From: Cloeon dipterum
Lineage: Eukaryota; Arthropoda; Insecta; Ephemeroptera; Baetidae
Length of the DNA: 64,000 bases
Direction: 5' to 3'
Assembly: GCF_949628265.1 (NCBI RefSeq)
Contig: NC_088789.1
Span: 17,228,886 to 17,292,885 of the forward strand
The position numbers were made by a program, and so were the translations under genes. Position 1 is the stretch's first letter, and each line of letters begins with the position of its first letter. The notes under the pieces were generated by a model. It did no database searches. It was given only the letters and a program-made list of their open reading frames with translations, and was not told the DNA's origin. This document shows positions 62,549 to 64,000 of this stretch, piece by piece.

Positions 62549-64000
62549 TCAGAAGTTGCAAAAATTATAAGATTTTTGGAGGTGAAATGTGTACATACAT
62601 TTATTTTTCCACACTATTCCTTCATTCATTGATTCATTAATAAATTATTCAGTATTAAAAATCAATTCTTTCATTCTCTTGACATCCCCATCAAAACAAT
62701 AAATAATTAACGCAATCGATCTGCATTCCGCATGAATAATTGCTCCGTTTGTAATGGAGAAATTGCGGCGGGAATCAATTGCCGACCGACACGCAAGCCA
62801 AACAAGTCACACGTTGTTTGTATAATATGAAATGTGCACCTCGAGCCATGCACCTTTTTTTCTTTCACCACAATTCGCTTGAGAGTATCCGCGGCCGCCG
62901 CAACGCTTATTTTAACTCGCGTAAGTCAAGGAAAACGCGGTTGTGCAAAACACAGGTGGCAAATACCCGACCCTGGAGCTACTGCAAGAAAATGCAGCGA
63001 ATTAAACATAAGCTTGCGTGAACTTGAACTCAGTCAGGCGGCGGATGCTGGAGGCGCTGTGACGTTCGTTGACACAAAACAGTGAGCCGCCAGACATCAT
63101 CTGTGGTGCAACGAAAGGTTAAAATTAACCTTTTATTGTTCGCCGCAATATCAACAGCCGTCTTTTATTGTGTTGGTCGGTTTTATCAGTCTATTCTGTG
63201 TGATGAACTCGGCGTCGCTTGCGTCAAGAATGAGAATGAGTGGTCGATATCGCACGTCGCACGAGCTAATCGCACTTTCCCGGAACGAAAATGCCAGAGA
63301 GATGATCAGTTTGTCCACGTGCTCTTACGCAATGTAAAAATTGCATTTGGACACAAAATTAAAAAATTGATCATTTAAAAAAAAGTAACTCGAAATACTA
63401 TTTGTCAATTTTCATTAGTGTCCGAAAAACTCCTTCAATTTTGGAAACCGAAATGCCAACAAAAGTTTAATTTTATAATTTATTATTGTAACCAGTAAAA
63501 ATACGTAATCCTCAAATCAAGATTGGCCTCACTGGACTAATTTTTCATTTATTAAGACAAATAATTTAAAAGAAAATTTGGTGAATATCACGCTCACCGC
63601 CAGACAACCTCAAAGATAGTATATAAATATAAATTTTACCCACACCGCGAAAAAGAATGCGTTTGTTTGTAATTTTAATCCAAGCAGTGTTGCTAACCAC
63701 GACACTTACTCATTCTTGGCTGACAAATGCTATTTTTCGAAATTATCACAGTGGGTGCTATCCTGACGTAATCAATTATTGCTCCACAAACCCCTTTCCG
63801 AGGAGTGACTCACTCGCGTAAGGTTGCTGTTGTTTCCCATTTTAAAACAAAACTAATCAACTAATCGAATCGGCGAAAAAATTTGTTAATAATAACAAGC
63901 TATGTTTTCGTTTAAATCGTGCAGCAGTAATTATATGAAAGCGCAGCGGTTCTGTTAGCACTCACAATCAGGTCGTCGACCTGGCGTAAAAAAAGGAGAG
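62549..64000. other. End of window, no supported gene
   Basis: Short frames at 62779-63085 and 63082-63378 have no recognisable domains. This is probably intron or upstream region of the ABHD2 gene. No exon encoding the expected membrane-anchor N-terminus could be identified. Confidence 0.4.

Overview
The window is eukaryotic nuclear DNA. Genes are split into many short exons with GT...AG introns, several of them only 54-60 nt long. Intergenic DNA is AT-rich and littered with short non-autonomous inverted-repeat transposons. The encoded proteins (Akt with a fly-like C-terminal tail, Spt6, a single kidney-type glutaminase, ABHD2, a small secreted C-type lectin) point to an arthropod, most likely an insect with a compact genome. 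I could not fix the order; a mayfly-like or other early-branching insect is only a guess.

Layout, left to right. (1) 1-740 (+): the last exons of a TBL2 WD-repeat protein. (2) 1445-6062 (-): a complete Akt kinase, tail-to-tail with TBL2. Its largest intron carries a complete C-type lectin gene (3497-4790, +) with its own TATA promoter. (3) 6149-12495: transposon-rich intergenic DNA with three distinct inverted-repeat elements, including a near-perfect foldback (9372-9664) and a hAT-type MITE with an intact 8-bp target-site duplication (11309-11658). (4) 12496-20718 (+): a complete 20-exon Spt6 gene. (5) 21566-26782 (-): a complete 12-exon glutaminase, tail-to-tail with Spt6. (6) 26830-31511: a long stretch without recognisable genes. 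(7) 31512-34695 (+): a four-exon gene for an unfamiliar 945-residue protein ending in a MYND-like zinc finger. (8) 35945-49909 (+): a large type I PIP5K gene with a conserved kinase half and an elaborately spliced tail. (9) 53225-55512 (+): a four-exon gene for an unfamiliar coiled-coil protein. (10) 57194-62315 (-): an ABHD2-type lipase lacking only its N-terminal exon(s), which lie upstream in the last 1.7 kb or outside the window.

These genes do not form an operon. PIP5K makes PI(4,5)P2, the precursor of the PIP3 that Akt binds through its PH domain, so two lipid-signalling genes share the window, but I infer no co-regulation from that.

The dominant unexplained structure is one MITE family (here family A), with about 13 copies in 64 kb. 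It has long terminal inverted repeats, a palindromic interior and paired CCAAT/ATTGG motifs. Copies sit just upstream of Akt, throughout the PIP5K introns, and inside otherwise minimal introns of glutaminase, the MYND gene and the coiled-coil gene. A second family (B) has five or six copies, one of them inside a lectin intron that is itself inside an Akt intron.

Reading frames across every splice junction given below were joined by hand and keep phase; splice sites are inferred from the sequence, not from transcripts.
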